64,000 nt of DNA from the NCBI RefSeq assembly GCF_036373705.1, contig NC_089850.1, positions 26,232,733 through 26,296,732 on the forward strand, given 5' to 3'. The notes beneath the pieces are model-generated. The model searched no databases, was not told the DNA's origin, and worked only from the letters and a program-made list of their open reading frames with translations. Source of the stretch: Amia ocellicauda. Its lineage: Eukaryota > Chordata > Actinopteri > Amiiformes > Amiidae. Shown in pieces: positions 1 to 14,883 of this stretch; position 1 is the stretch's first letter, and each line of letters starts with the position of its first letter. The position numbers and the translations under genes were made by a program.

Positions 1-1889
1 TACTTTCCAAGCACAGAGTCAGGATTAAACTGTAAATGGATAATTAAAAGCAAGAGGCCTATATGGTAATAAATTGTGATGAATCCTCCAGAGCAAACTT
101 ATAACTTACAGATAAACAAAACAACAACAACCAATTTTAGTCATCCCACTACTGTTCAGTTATATAAGCCTGGACTGTCATGTTAGCAGATTAAAGCTGA
201 TTGACTTCCTGTACAATGTTTATATCATTCACTTTCCAGTTTTTATTTTGCTATTTGTTTGGTTGTATTTGTGTTTACCAGATGCATGAGGATTCATTTG
301 AATTTGATGCACCTTCCTTAATGAATCATTTAGAATCTATAACTAGCTTTTGAACAAGAAGTATAATATAGTCAAGATTCAACTATATAATCCCTTATAA
401 CCTTTTAGTCAGTCTTAATTTGGTTGCTTTTTTCTCTTCAGTTATAGTTGGTATGCATTTTGAACCTTTCAAGGAATCTGAAGTGTCATGGATAACAATA
501 GCCAAAATGTCCATTAACATATCTGTGCATTAATACGAAATACGGGTGACCTAACATTTGACTCCTGAATTCTTCTGTGCACAACAGTGTTTCATGCATT
601 ATCATGACTCTGGCAAACTAATTTTCTTGCTTATTTTTTGTTATAGAGCTAAAAACAATATTCCACATTAGTAAGAAATAGGCTGCACTCTTTTATATTG
701 TCCTAAACTTTGTGAAATTCAGATTTTATAAAAAAATGTTGAAAGGATGATTTGTGTGTGTGTGTGCAATACTTCTGTTGTGTCTATTTCTTGGGAAGGT
801 CAAAGTATGGCCTGTAGTTGCAAGTATGAGGTTCACACAATGCCATAGTGAGAAAAAACAAAAAACAAAAACAACCTCACAGAGGATGTTCTCTTAAAAC
901 CGCCTTAACCTACTTTAGCAAAAATAGCTACATGCCAGTTTCGGCCTGGGTTAAGGTTTTAGCACAAGCTGTGTTTCAATCTGCAAGCTGTAGTGTAGGC
1001 TGTCAGGAGTCTATCTGAACTGCATTCTGAACACATGCATCTGATTTTATAATTAAGGATGACTTTTAATTTTTGTAATTTACATATTAAAAAACAAAAA
1101 AACAGCTCTTTAACTGAAATGCATGATAGTTGAATTGAAATGATTAACTGTAGATTTGTACATGTTGATATATTTTATTATATAAGATAAGATTTTGCAT
1201 CTTTTGAAATAAGTGTTATTATAAAGTATGATATAAATTGCATGAAGTAATGTGAAATCTGTGTCTTAATGTTAATTAATTAATGTTATTTCACACCAGG
1301 CTTTTATATCTGGCTTTAAAGTTATTTTTGAGTTTGTAGTTTAATCACAACTGTATCAAAACAAAAATTGTTGCACATATTTACATGCTTATACTCCATC
1401 TTTGTAAGGAGTCATTACAAATCAAGTGACTTTGCATGCACCATAGATTTGTATTTGAAAACTGGTGAAATGTATGAATTTAACACATCTGATTTTGTTT
1501 TAACCACTATATCTTAAAAATTTACAATATGTTCAGTTGCTTTAATTCGTAAAACTTTTGTGTGGTAGATGTCCATTTTCACTTTAGTTTAAACTAATTG
1601 AAAGGGATTTTGATGTCGATTAAATTAATAACACCTTAAAAAAATCTAGATTAAACATCCATTATTGAAAATTCCTGTCCGCTACTGCCCAAGAACAGTT
1701 GTCCCTTAGTGCAAATGAAAGAGAAAATTAGGCTATAAAAATGTGTATTGATCCAGCTCACTGTTCTCATTTTCATTATGTACTCTGTAACCTGACAGGT
1801 TCATATTTATGACTGCAATTTCAATTCAGTTATGCTTGTGCTTCTTTCTTTTACAATAATTGTATTTAACAATTTAATTTACTTGCTTG

Positions 1890-1890
<1 letters not shown>

Positions 1891-1935
<45 letters not shown>
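1891..1935. repeat. TA microsatellite
   Basis: About 22 TA units in presumed MAP7 intron 1. Confidence 0.95.
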
Positions 1936-1938
<3 letters not shown>

Positions 1939-2689
1939 TTAATATATAATGTTTATAGATGGATATATGGCCTATATGTTAACATTAAAGTTTATCTATA
2001 TTCTTGTATGAGTGTGCCATGAAGGCCTAACAGATGGCAAGTGTAGCCTAGATCACATGTTGTCAAATGGAGCATTTATGAGGGTTTAACTAATTCCAAA
2101 GTCACAGTTTAAAACAGTGACATTCTTGTAAGTTAAAGCTGGGTTAACCTGTATCAGCACACATCCTCAAAGCTGGAAGGGAAGAAGGAGCTTGCTGTTC
2201 CAGATTTAGTGTTTTCCATGAGGAAAACCCCAGTTACTTTGTCAAACAGGAAGCTTTAAAGGACATCTGAGCAGTATTGTAGTAGTACTAGTCAAAGGAT
2301 TATGTTGCATTTGTTTGCTGTATCGTGTTCTGAAGCTCAGGCTTTAATGTTAAATAAATTAAATAAATCGCAGCAGACTCATTCCCTGACTGCCTATACT
2401 ATATTTCACACTCCGGGAGCAACAACGTCCTCCTAAAACTCCTTCTCCCCCTCTTTTTCTCTCTCCCTGTGCCTGGTATAGAAATGCATAAGAAAAGTGT
2501 TATGCTTTTTAATATTTTTTCAAGGAAATGCTGTGCAGTTGTTAATTAACAACAGATTTCTTAATTATAATTGTTTATTAACCACTGGAATGATTTTCAA
2601 TCCTGGTTTATTGAAAAATGTGCTTAGAAGAGGTTTAGATATATAATGGGTAAAAAAACTAAACAATTTTATATATATATATATATACA

Positions 2690-2790
2690 AATCACCATCA
2701 GCCTATATTGATCCACTGCTGAATTAATGCCTCCCCAAGATGTTTCCCTACAAATCTACAGGTTATTGTTTTGTCCATCTTTGATCAATT
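2690..2790 (-). mobile_element. 3'-end fragment of the same LINE family
   Basis: The segment containing agcctatattgatccactgc and tgcctccccaagatgtttc closely matches 19929-20120. On the minus strand the shared part reads like the LINE C-terminus (ILGRPSQQWID-like, R-G-R-P..W-D). A TA microsatellite (about 2671-2690) abuts it. No intact frame. Confidence 0.6.
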
Positions 2791-5159
2791 ATTGTAATGC
2801 ATCTGGTTAATTGCCATTTTAAAGTTTTTACTCAATTATGCTGCATTTTTGTTTGTCGTTTGTATGGGGAGGGGGGACATAGCTGATGTCACAAAGCTGC
2901 AGGTAGCAGAATCAACTTGATCTTGGTAAAGTAGGTATGCTTTTAATCAATTGTTTGGTATCTAAAGCACACTCAAATTGCATCAGTCTGAAATCTTTGC
3001 TGGAGAGAGGGATGTAACAAGATCATACCCTCTTTCTTTCCTTCAATGGGTTTTAGGGCCTTTCAGCGGTTGTATCCAATCATGTCATTTTCAGATAGAA
3101 CCTAATTGTTTTAGTTTATTTGTAATGTTTCTCCTGTCTACCTACATAGTTAGCACACACATTTATTTATGTTTGAAAATGTGATTAGTGTTCGATGATA
3201 GACTGGGTTGACATTAATTATTTAAGACCAACTCTTTCTTCTAGCCACTGTGGTTCAGGTTGACTGATTGTAATTGTTGCAATGTCAGCATATCGGATAA
3301 CTGTGCAGGCTGAAAGAGATTAAGGCCAAACGATGACAGTATACGTGTGCTTCTCGGCAGGGAAATATAACTTTATTGCAGGATGTGCTATTGCACAGAT
3401 CCTTCTAAATGCTTATGAAAAGAATGCCTCAGTCAGAAGCTTGCAGAAAGAAAACTGCTTTGTTTTCCAATTTTGAATCTTCAGTCTTAAAATAAGTGCT
3501 TGACCAAAACAAACCGTCCCCCCAAAACAGTGTTCACACAGTTTTTCTCATTCATTTGAAGTGTATATTATGATGTACCATTCATTTGCATCTAAATTGT
3601 GCTACAACTGGATAAAATCTAATTAAAAAGCCAATTTTGTTATGAATTGGTAAGAAATGTACCTACACTAATATATATTACTTGAGGAAATCTACAAAGG
3701 AACCATCTGTAGCAAGAAGGCCAGCATCATATATAATGGTGGATTTACACAATGTTGTGAGACATGAGATGATGAAGATGAAAAGCATCATATTCAGTTG
3801 AAATAAAAATAACCCATGGTACCTATGTCAGTATGAAGGATTAATTGCTTATGGTGTTATTTTGTCTGGTTAGCATAACTGTAAAAACATTGGCAGTGCT
3901 GCTTTGCTTTGTCTACTACATGTTTTGCAACAATACTGGGAATTGGAATCCGGCTAATTGAAAAGTAATCATTAGAAAGGTTATCATTGGAAAACGAAGA
4001 GAATTAAGGCAGAAAGTAGCAATACTTTGACATTGTCTACATTTATACAAGAAGGATAAAAAATCATGTATACTCTGTAAACTTCAGCAAAAAGTGAATT
4101 GACTTTCTTCAAGGCAGAGATATTGTATATCCCTAAATTTACATATGAATGAGGTCAAATACCGAAGGAATGCATGATAGTGCATTCAAGTACTTTCTTT
4201 TTATGGGGTAATGGAAGATCAGCTGGTATATGGCAGAGGTGCTTATACACCTGATATTTACAGTTGCACTGTATTCACTCCCTGCATTTTTAACAACCTA
4301 GGGATAATCAATCCAGTTGATTTCCTTTGCCTTTACACAATCCAATCAACTGGAATCTAGTTTTGTTTTAGGCTGAATGTTTGTATGTGCATAAAATGCA
4401 ATAAAACATTAAGTTTGTACACTGAAATACTTTAGTGTATGTTATAAAAAAAAGTATGTTATACCCGTTATATATGTTTTTCTATAAAAATAACCAAACC
4501 TATAGCTCAACCCAGTAATTTGCAAGAGTTAGTTTAGGTTAATCCTTGGCACAAACAGTATTTATGACACTAAATGTATCATTGCATATCATTGCTTCAA
4601 TTCAAAGGTATGAATATAGACACACCATACAAATTTTATATAATTCAGATGTATGAGTTATGGCAAATGATTGCTTGCATTATACATTCCTGTTACTTTA
4701 CACTAGAACTTAATAGTGTTGGATAATTGTATTGTAACATTTTTAAGAGTTTAAAACAAGAGGCTCCTTTAAATTATAAGCTCTGATATCACACCAATAA
4801 GCAGGGAATATCTGGGGAGGCTAGTCTGTTACCAAACTACTCTTAGTATTAAAATAATGTTTTAATTCATGCAGTCATCTGAGAAGGATAATAATGATAC
4901 AAAAAAGTGATCTTAATAGACCTTAATTCAAATTGAAAGAATTTACTCATGAGTCAAGTCAATTCCTCTTTGCTAGTGGAGATCCCTAAACTTTTTCTGA
5001 TAAGGATCTGCTTAATTTACCCAAAATCTTGCAATATACCTGTAGGCCCTACCGCCAAGGTAGTTAGACTTTGTGAAGGACATTTTGATCTACTTTAAAG
5101 TTTCTTAGTTTTAATAGAACTGTTGAACATGACTTTGGTCTTATTCAAGTACATTTGTA

Positions 5160-5900
5160 GTCGGGTTTCCTTTCATCTGTATTCTTCAGTTTGAAGCTGT
5201 AGGTCTTCAGGTGTATCATTGGCTTTAACAATTTGCCTGTGCCATTTATCTAGATTCCTTTTTTTCCCCAGTCCCTTTGTTTCTTGAACACTTCAACAGT
5301 TGCTGTGAACAGTTTGAGAGATTCTCTCCTTCACATACTCTTTTGCAGATTTTGATCTTGTCAGAGTCTTGATGTAGAATTGTTGTAGATGTATTAAAAT
5401 TTTTTTAGGTGTGTTCCCTTATGGATGTCTTAGAGCCCTGATGACTGAGTTTGCTTATATTGGATCAAATGCTTTCTCATAGTCAACAAAGCCCAGGCAC
5501 AGAGGAAGCTCACATTCTCTACATCTTTCTAGTATTTCTTGGACAATTTAAATATATCGTCTTCCAGCCACTTCTGAATCCTGCTTGTTCTCTTGGTTGG
5601 GAAAAGTCCAGGGTGTCTTGAATGTGATGTGTAAATACTTTCTATATAAACGAACTAGACTAATAGACTTAATAGATAGGCCTATAGTTCTTCAGATTTT
5701 CGTTGTCTCGTTTCTTGTGACGTACAATGACAGTTACATTGTTCCATTTATTTGGGATTTGTTAAACTCTGGGGAAACTTTGTGAAAAGATTTAGCAAGA
5801 ATTGTTTTTGAAACTGTCAAGCATCCAGGACTTCAAGAAAATCTTCTTTATTAAGTTCACCCTCTTCAAGTGATTTATGTTGTTTAGCTTTTAAATTACT
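5160..5900 (-). mobile_element. Degenerate non-LTR retrotransposon fragment, reverse-transcriptase domain
   Basis: Read on the minus strand, this contains LKNYRPI-like residues (around 5670-5750, with frameshifts) and then FVDYEKAFD (around 5462-5490). These are two hallmark blocks of LINE reverse transcriptases in the correct order. Stops interrupt all frames, so it is dead. FVDYEKAFD is common in RTE-like LINEs, but the clade is not settled by what I can see. Confidence 0.75.
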
Positions 5901-8900
5901 GATCTGAAATTAAGCAATTTCTGCTGCCTTGGATTTGGTGGTTTGCTTGTTGAACATTAACTACTGGGCCTGTAGATGTGATTTAAGTTCGCTTAACTTC
6001 TTTCATCACAGTTCTGTTTTATTTGGAGAGTCTTCATCATTTTGATTTAATTATTTTAAAATGTCTTTGCACATCTGCTTTTGCCCAGAGCCAAGTGTGC
6101 ATAGCAAATTAAACACATTTGTCATTTGCTATGGTAAAAGAAAAATACTTCCTCTAAAAATACAAATGGTTTTGCCTTATTTGAAGTAGAGGCCCTTCAC
6201 TTGTGCTTCTTATGGAAAAAAGTTGTTACTCTTTCTCCAGAGCATTATTAAAGCTAAACATTTACCAGAGAAAATGTTTAATACATTCAACTCTGAGGCA
6301 AATAGTGACTCCTCACTTATTGTAAGTGGCGGCACTATAATCATTTATGACCCACCTTAACCTACAACTGCTTTTGAAGATCTAAGATTATCTTCTGTTC
6401 TTGTAGTGCAAACCTGCTGTAGCTGTTCTGAACAGATCTGCCCACTTCTATACTTTTTAAAATACATATGATTTATGTTTAAAAAAAAAAAAAAAAAAAA
6501 TCTTCTGTTTCTTGATCAACTCTGTTAGCTTCAAGATATCGACCACTAGCCCGCGATCGACATGTTATGGACCCCTGGTCTAAGATGTTAGTCTTTCATG
6601 GGATGATATGGTCATGTCACCACCTTGTATGTTTTATATTAACAATACTGAAGTGTTTTGGATCAGACACGTTCATCTTTAATTAAACATGACCCAATAT
6701 GCTGTCCTATAACAATAAATACTTGCAAAAAATATGTATTTTTAGCAGTTAGGTTATTTTTCTCATTTGTTTACTGGGGGCTATAGCTTAACTATGGAAC
6801 TAAAATATATTTTATTCTTAATTCTGGTTACAGTACATACTCTAGTTTCTTATTAAAAACTATATTTTAGAGATCTGTCTTTTGATGAAGGTCATACTGC
6901 CCTTTCTCAACTTACTGAGGGTTATACATGTATTTTTCTTTGTGGGAGGTAGACTTCTATTATTAAGCACATCAAATAAAAGCTAGGTTATGTCAGTTTA
7001 TATGGAGCCCTTATGAAACAGCTTGAGCTCAAAGGGTGAGCACTTTCTCACAGTTGCAAGCAATATGTTACCTGCAAGTGACTTGCTCTCATTGGATCAT
7101 TTCTATTGTGTGTTGAACCTTTTACAGTAATGTCTTACTGTAGATTTGTAAACAAATATGTTGTTGAATCAAGACACAATTTATGTTGATCTAAGAAAGC
7201 TGAACAATCGTAAGTTAAAGTCAGGTGTTGAAGATTGCTCTGACCACTACATTATAGTTATTACCACACTATTGTTGCATGATGGGAACTGTAGTATCTA
7301 TTACAGTATTAATTCAAGAGTGTGTAACTAATACGTCTTGCGGTAGATAGCCAGAAGGCAGTAAGTATGCTCATCTACATTTACAAACCAGGTCAACAGA
7401 ACAAATATGTGTAAGTATGTTTAGTTCTAAAGATGGGAGTGGTAGGTATACAATTTACTAGACTGTTATGCATTAGGATTTTTCCTCAGAACTGTCTGTG
7501 CCAACAAACTGGTGGAGTACATGTCTTTATTCTTCTCTCATTTATAAACTTGTGTTTATTATTTTTGGCAATTTTCCCCTTGAACCCTTTAACAAATTAA
7601 ATGTTATGGGGTATGTACATACAGTTGTATAAATAAGCTTGATCAAGCATGTTATCCGAGTCATGTTTTTGAGGGATTATTGGATTTGTACTATCAATAG
7701 GAGAAATAATACAGTATATTTATGAAATACACCTCTAGGCAGGAGTTCTGCTGAAATAAACATATCACAACAGATTTCCTTGTTGTTATGGTTTAATCTT
7801 TCTGTAGTCTTTTTTCAGTATCAGTGAATGATGATGAACCTTATTGAACTGTAGAGAAGGTCTTTGTGCATTATATGTAGACTTCATGGCTGATCATGAG
7901 CATAGCCTGACATGGATCAAGCTCTTTGATAATTAGAAATAAAATGCACACAATTTCCTTTTCTTATGCATGCCTGCCAAAATTATTGTATATGTATGTG
8001 TGTGTGTGTGTGTATGATGCATGTTCTGTGCTTGTGTACTGCTCTATATACGAAACATCACACACTACTTTACATCCGAATATAAAAAACGCCCTATTTG
8101 CCCCACTCAAAGAATGCCACTTCAAACAAACGTCAAGCATTTTCAATGTTTTTATGGATCTAGCTCTGCTCACATTCATGTTGTGATTTTGGATTAGAGT
8201 TCTAAAGACAAGAAGTATTACTTGCTATGAAGACTACTAGATTGTAGGTGATTTATAGATCATACCATTTTGGGACCTGAAAGTATGACAAGACCTATAT
8301 GAATTCACAGGTTTGTCTGCTTGAATACAAAATCAAGAAATCCAATAAAACTAAAAACATAAAGTAATTCCGTAGAAAGGGTCACGGGGGTAAATCTAGT
8401 AAAACGAATAAAACAAGAAATATAACCCCTACTTACATTTCTGTAACTCGGAGAGAAAAATGATACTGTAAGTAACCACGTGTTTAACAGCTACCCTAAT
8501 TCAGTTTACAGTTATCAGTGTAATTGTAAGATCATGTCTCTACTTCATTTAAATCACAGACAAGTGTCAGTTAAATTACAAGACAAGTGTGCATGCATTC
8601 ACTGACCACTTTATGATGTTTGGGGTGTTTTGGGGTTGAACCCAAATCACAATAATAGCATATGTGGTTTAGAAATAGTGTTAAATTGCGTAAAACGCCA
8701 AAATCGGAAACTCCATAGTTATCACTTATTTCCTTGAAGTAACCGAAGATTAATCGTGGGTAGAAATGCATAAAAAAATCAAACCTATTAATCTCATAGA
8801 TCCAATCTATATTTAGAAACACTAGGCAGTCTAACCGTAGTCCTTTCAGATCTGTGAATAATTTGCAAGACCCTAAGTCCCTTTGACTGCAGTGCTTGAA

Positions 8901-8939
8901 CTCCATCATTAATTTATTGTAGCCTTAAAGCTAACTGTA

Positions 8940-9185
8940 AATCTTGACTTAATCCTTAACCTTAATTGCTTTAATTTCTAATTTAGTCCAAAAAACATTT
9001 TTTGTTTTGTCTAGTCCTTAATTTTAACCTGAACTATTACCTTAATCCCTCCCTCTGCTTTTTTCCTTATCCATAACACAATCCTAGCCTTAGCCCCTAC
9101 TTTACCTACTTTTACTCTAAACCTAGCCTTTCGTGTAACTCAACCCTAATGCTAAATCAAGCTTTAACCCAGCCCCTAGGCATTA
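8940..9185. repeat. Decayed C/T-rich repeat with CCTTAA/CCCTAA-like units
   Basis: A strand-biased stretch in which short variants such as ccttaacctt, cctagccttagccc, aaccctaatgct and tttaacccagcccctag recur irregularly. It resembles a decayed interstitial telomere-like or simple minisatellite array. No regular period remains. Confidence 0.35.
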
Positions 9186-12100
9186 TGAATGTTAAACTTA
9201 AAGCTCATTTGGTTTACAAATAAGGCAAAACGCCATATAACTGTATAAATGTAATTGAAAATATAATCATTTTCCAGTAACTATGAATGATGCATTTGGG
9301 GGCCATTTATCTGTTTATTATACGTTTTATAGCTCATGCAATGTCTTGGTGTGTGGAGTGCAGAAGCACAAACAGCCTAGGGTTTTGCTAGTTAAATTCT
9401 TGGTAGATATTTCAGACCTAAGTAGGTTAAATATCTTTATATAAAACATGTTTTTAAAGGTTATTTTGTAGTGGGCCATGTGAAGAGTACTGGATCTCCT
9501 TGTGATGAGAAGCTCTTGGATGTCTGTGATTGCAGTGCCGCGGGTGCTGGGGGAAGGACTGATCTAAAAGCAGTTATCTGCTGATATAAACAAGGAATAT
9601 GTTTGAGTGCAGATTGAATGGTTTAATTGTCCACAAGCAGATAGTCTTGGCTATTTATTATTTATTTTTTAGAAAACCTAAAATAAAAACATGCAAACAA
9701 AACATGATGCTTATGGCTGTAGCTCTCCTTCAGTCGGGTGTATCAGATATTTATGCAAAGACCAAAGAAGGCAAGTGCTCGAGTTCCCGATCAATTGCAT
9801 TAATCCTCAGCAATTGTTACGGCACTGTTTGCAATGATACAGCATTTGTCCAACTGCAATTAATCACTTCTTTCAGCTTATTTTTTTTCTATATATAGTA
9901 TTGCGATGTGTAAAAAATAGCCCTGATGTTCTTGTATCTGCACCAGCCCATGCAGACATTCACAGCTCGGCTCTTGAGAAGCAGTATTTTTTTGTGATTT
10001 CATGGTGTGAATACCTGATCATGGTGTCCTGAATTTATTTGTTATGAGTTTAAAGCTGAGTGATTAGCTATTGTATTGGATCATGTGATCACAACTATAA
10101 GAATCCCCAAATAATTAATTAAGAGTGAAACTTTTTAATTAGAACTTAAACCCATAGATCAAAGCCATTTCATCATTTAACTTTGCAGGCACTTTCTTAA
10201 TACTGTGTGTTCAACGATTTCCAAACAAAAGCTGCTTAAATAGGTTCTGCCAGTGCTGGGAGAATACAGACTTCTCTCCCTCTAGACAAAAATGCAGTGT
10301 TTACTTGTCGTATAAATGGTTTCATTTTTGTTTTTGTTACAGAGGAAGTATCTAGAATATGTTCTGTTCTGTAGATTTAAAGATATTATTCTTGGTGTTT
10401 ATGTTGAACTTGTTTGTTAAAATAAATCACGGGGTGATGCTGTTTTCGGTGGTTTCCAAACTAATTTTACTGGTCTCATTAAAAGCATGTTGCGGTGATT
10501 GACATGGTCTCTATAATACACAAAATGAGTATAATTGATCCCATAAATCTGTGTACAGAATTCTGCATCCAGTGATATCAATTTTTAAAGAGAAGATTAA
10601 TTATCCTTTTTTCCACTTTTCTAACAACAGCTGTGCTTTTTGACAGAAATTAGAAAGGAAACTCCATTTCAAATGATCATGGTTTGCTTTCACAACCTTT
10701 TCAAATCATGTTCTGTGAGGTGCTATTGAATCTCTGCTCGGGAAAGAAATTTCTAATGTGATTTTGAATTTAATCTGTATTTTTAATCTAATTTGCAGTG
10801 AATTAATGAAGCGTTTTCCTCCCAATAGTTATAGCTGTTGTATTGTTTTTGTTTATCAGAAATTGACAACTTGTGCAACAAGTTGATCAGCCCAATAAAT
10901 AAATACAATTATAATAAAAATGGGTCGGTGAAGTGTAATTCCCATAATTTAATACTGTACATGGATGTGCTCTGACAACATGTGACGATGTTATTCCCCA
11001 TCTTCTGTCTCCCATCCTACACTGGGTTTAATGATGCACATATTCTTTGTGCAGTGAACATTAACCTGAAGGCAGGGGAAACTAAATTTGAATGGACAGC
11101 CAGCATTCCTCTCTTTTTGACAGACTGACAGTACTACTCCACATCATAGTTGCTAACATCCCCCAGGCACAAAGAACAATCCGTTAACTCGGAAATGTAA
11201 ATACAAGTTTTTTTTGGTAATCGTATCTGCTCTTGTTTAATATTTTTTGTGTTTTCACAAAGTAAATGGCAATATGGCAGTAAAATCAAGTGTTCAAAGG
11301 CAGAACTCCCAATCTGATTTAGTTTAAGACCTCCATCTAGTGTTAATAAAATAAAAATGTGCCGCTGATAGTTTCAAAACAGGTAATAAATTCAATGTTT
11401 AATCATTCTGACATTAAAAGCATAACGCAGATCAGTATTACAAAACGCACACAAATATCTGTTTCTTTCAGCTCTGCTAAATTAATTGAGACTTTTAATT
11501 GAGGGAAATAATTTTAAAATAAATGTCATACCTTTTGAAGTGCAATAACTGTTCTCTGAAGTTATTTTGTCTGAGTACGTTTCCTTGACTGGCATTAAAA
11601 TAGAGAATTAAGAGTTTGTTGTAACATTACTCTCCTAGAATTCACAAAGTCTCTTCCCCCAAGGTGCATGTGGTAATGTCTGTGTCAGCTCGGTAGTTTG
11701 CTAGTCACTCACAGGTTCTTTGAGAAATAAAATTGTCATTATTGGCTTGGCACCTGGTTGGGATCAAGGTTGGATTCCTACTTGCTGCCTTAGTTATTCC
11801 GAAAGTGGATTCTTACATTGGTTCCCAGTTGCAGTAATCTGGACCCCTTTGAGTTAATTTATGTAATGAATTCCTTTATCTGTTCTGACAAGGATTACAG
11901 TTTCCTTCTGAGATGCATTTCTCACTGCAGTTGCTTCGCTCTCAGGGCTGCCGAGTGGTCGAGGATTTAGCCCCATTCGACTCTCCCTAAGCTTTAGCAG
12001 AGATGACATCATATAATGAAATCCTTGGCAGCTCAGTAGTGTATACCTGTATGCTTGCTTAATGGAGCCTGAATGCTTTTTGTTATGTAGGTAAAAGCAG

Positions 12101-13670
12101 GTCTGATTGAGCACCCTGTTTGTTTGCTGCTCACTGCATACTTTATAAAAGCTGAGCATGTGGAGTGTCTCCTTGCATTTTAGCAACAGGCAAAAGTCTA
12201 ATTTTGACATCTTAGTCAGCAAGATACTAGAGGGCTTGTTGTCCTGGGAGTTTTCAAAAATAAAAGTTTATAACAAATGTAATGACAAATAACAAGAGTA
12301 ATGTTATTTCTGAAAGTCATTAGTTGCCATTTAAAAGTTAAGATCTCTCAGTGGGAATGCGTTTGTCTTTATTTAGGGCTTTGAATGGTAACCCTGTCCA
12401 TTTGAAATAATTACAATATCTGAATATACATTAACAGTATTCTTAATGTATGTAACCCCTGTACTCTTGCCACGCTAAGATTCACAAATGGTAACCTTTG
12501 TACTTTGTCTGATAGCTACTGCTTTAAACTAAACTATTTTGAAATAGTGATCTTAAGATGTTTCTTATGTTTTCAGTTATCTCAAAACTGGATCAGATAT
12601 ATTTGTGGCATGGTTCAGCATTTCACATGGTTTAATTGAAAAAACAATGTTCTTGATCTCATAATGGTATTAACTTACATCAGCAACATCTGATATTTAT
12701 CACTCCAGTCATGGGTCTTTTCAGTAGCTTGAATTAGCCTTTCAGTCAAAATACAATAATAAAAAGTAGTTTACAGCAATAAGATTAGTAATTCACATAG
12801 CTCATAATTGGACACAGGCAAGTAGTAAAAGACCTTTGATCCACACAAAGTATCTTGCACCTGTGGAAGTTTCTGGATAATTGATAAGTGTTGACATCTG
12901 TAGGAAAGGATGATAAAACGGTTACAGCTCCTGGAACTCCACCCAAACCATCAAATCTGAGCTGAACGGTGATGTGTGTTCATGAGCTAACCGAGTATGG
13001 ATTCTGTAAAATGCATTGAAGCTCATTGATTTGTTTGCATATTCTCAACTTCAGCAAATGTAATTTTGAAAATAAAATAAAAAGTTATTGCCTGAACATT
13101 GACATCAACACATGAGTTCTCCTTATTTTAGATGACCTGCTTTTTGCCATGTCATCATTGACCTGACTCCCACACTGAGATGAACACTATAAGGCCTGGT
13201 GCAGTATTCAGGGTTTTTGTTTTTCTCCCCCAACCTACCTATTTTGTGATTGTATTCCATGACTGTAAAGACAGTTTCCACCAAATCCTCTCCAAAAGAT
13301 ATGCTTGAGGGCTCTGCTGTATACAAGGCATTTTAGGAGTGACACACTTGTTCAAATTATTCAAGGGGTAGTATGTGCAGTGTAACGAGAGGCTCCGCTG
13401 CTGTTCAAAGATCATATCAGGTTGACTAACCACACTAATGTCCTTCGGTTGGATTACCCTTCAGAGTGATTATTTCCCATATTGACTTACTGCTTGTGAG
13501 AGCTGACTATTTGTGCCATCTCAAAAACTGATGACTCCAATCCTTTAGGCATTCTGCCACATTATCAACCTTACAGCAGGACATGCACAATTCCAAAAAT
13601 TAGAGTTTACAGGTTTTTGTATGTATGTCTATATGTGAATTTATGTATATGCATATGTATATTTATACAG

Positions 13671-14281
13671 TACCGTTCAAAAGTTTTAGAACACCTCAAT
13701 TTGTCCAGTTTTTATTTAAATTTACGCAGTTTAATGTCTCAATATACACTGAAATGAAAGCATAGAACAAATAAACAATTGGAGATAAATAGGAAATTAT
13801 GGAATCGTTTTGTTTAACACAATTTAACCCCTTAAACTGGCAAACCCCTCTGGTACCCTTAAAAGGGCACCAAATCTGTGTGCTTCTCTTTAATCCCATG
13901 TGTACTCTTCACTGTTTAGTCTACTGATCAAAATGAAAATATCCACGTTTTGGTAGAAGCAACACACACCCATAAAGAGCTCAATGTCAAGATGGAAAAC
14001 TCTGTTTACAGTGTACTAATACACTACAATTTTACATAATTGGATCTGAACTTCTCTGTGTTTGATAGAACACCAAATAATATATACTTATATAATAACA
14101 AATGCTTAAGAGGGTGTAGTAACACTGTATATAACTCTGATGTACATTATTTTTCAGTTTTTGGTAACCTAAACTTTTTTTGTAACCTTTGGAATTTTAC
14201 TACTTACCTTTGTACCATTTCAGGTTATTCACTGGACTTGAACTGCTTACATAAACACTGGGGGTGTTCTAAAACTATTGA
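13671..14281. mobile_element. Non-autonomous Tc1/mariner-like element
   Basis: The left end carries cagtaccgttcaaaagttt followed by tagaacacc. The right end has ggtgttctaaaactattga, which is inverted relative to the left end. The outermost bases of the right end are missing, and another miniature element starts immediately next to it. No transposase frame is present inside; the 82-codon frame at 14040 looks like chance. Confidence 0.6.
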
Positions 14282-14588
14282 CAGTTAGGTCCATAAATAT
14301 TTGTCTATGGATTCCAGACTTCAGGCAGGATTTGCAACCAAGTATTGATATTCATAATTTAATTCATGATTGTTTAGTTTGTCCACATACGTTTGGGCCA
14401 CTAAAATTGGGGGGACCACATATAAAAATGGGTGTAATCCCAATTTGGATATAACTACCCTCAAATTAAAGGTGAAAGTCTACACTTAAAGCACATCTTC
14501 ATTGTTTCCTTTCAAATCCAGTGTAGTGGTGTACAGAGCCAAAATGATGACAATTGTGTTATTGTCCAACTATTTATGGACCTAACTG
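14282..14588. mobile_element. MITE with terminal inverted repeats, Tc1/mariner type
   Basis: Ends are cagttaggtccataaatatt and its inverse aactatttatggacctaactg, followed by TA on the right. About 307 bp with no coding capacity. The left TA is mutated or was lost where it joins the neighbouring element. Confidence 0.75.
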
Positions 14589-14883
14589 TATATAGGTTCT
14601 TTAAACTGACTTTGTTGTAATGTGTTTGAGTGCCTGATTTCTGTTTTTTACCCAGAATTCTGCGATTCCGTCCGTTTTCTCTGCAACGTGAATTTCATAT
14701 AGCCCTAAAAGACCAGGTCTCCCGACACGGCAGGCTTAACACTGTATAGATTTTTTTTTTCTGAGGATTACGTTACTTGTAATGCGCTCATATACCATAT
14801 GAGCCCTGTTACATGTATGTATATGTATTTGTGGGTATAGCCAATGGATGGATGGATGGATCTTTCCTCACTAAGAGGCCTGG

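Noticed and set aside
8571..8909. 112-codon minus-strand frame in MAP7 intron 1
   Set aside because: No recognisable domain, no splice or poly(A) context; length is plausible by chance in 64 kb.
11940..11990. tRNA-like gctgccgagtggtcgagg
   Set aside because: Resembles a Leu/Ser tRNA A-box, but spacing to the B-box-like cattcgactc is too short and no cloverleaf can be drawn.
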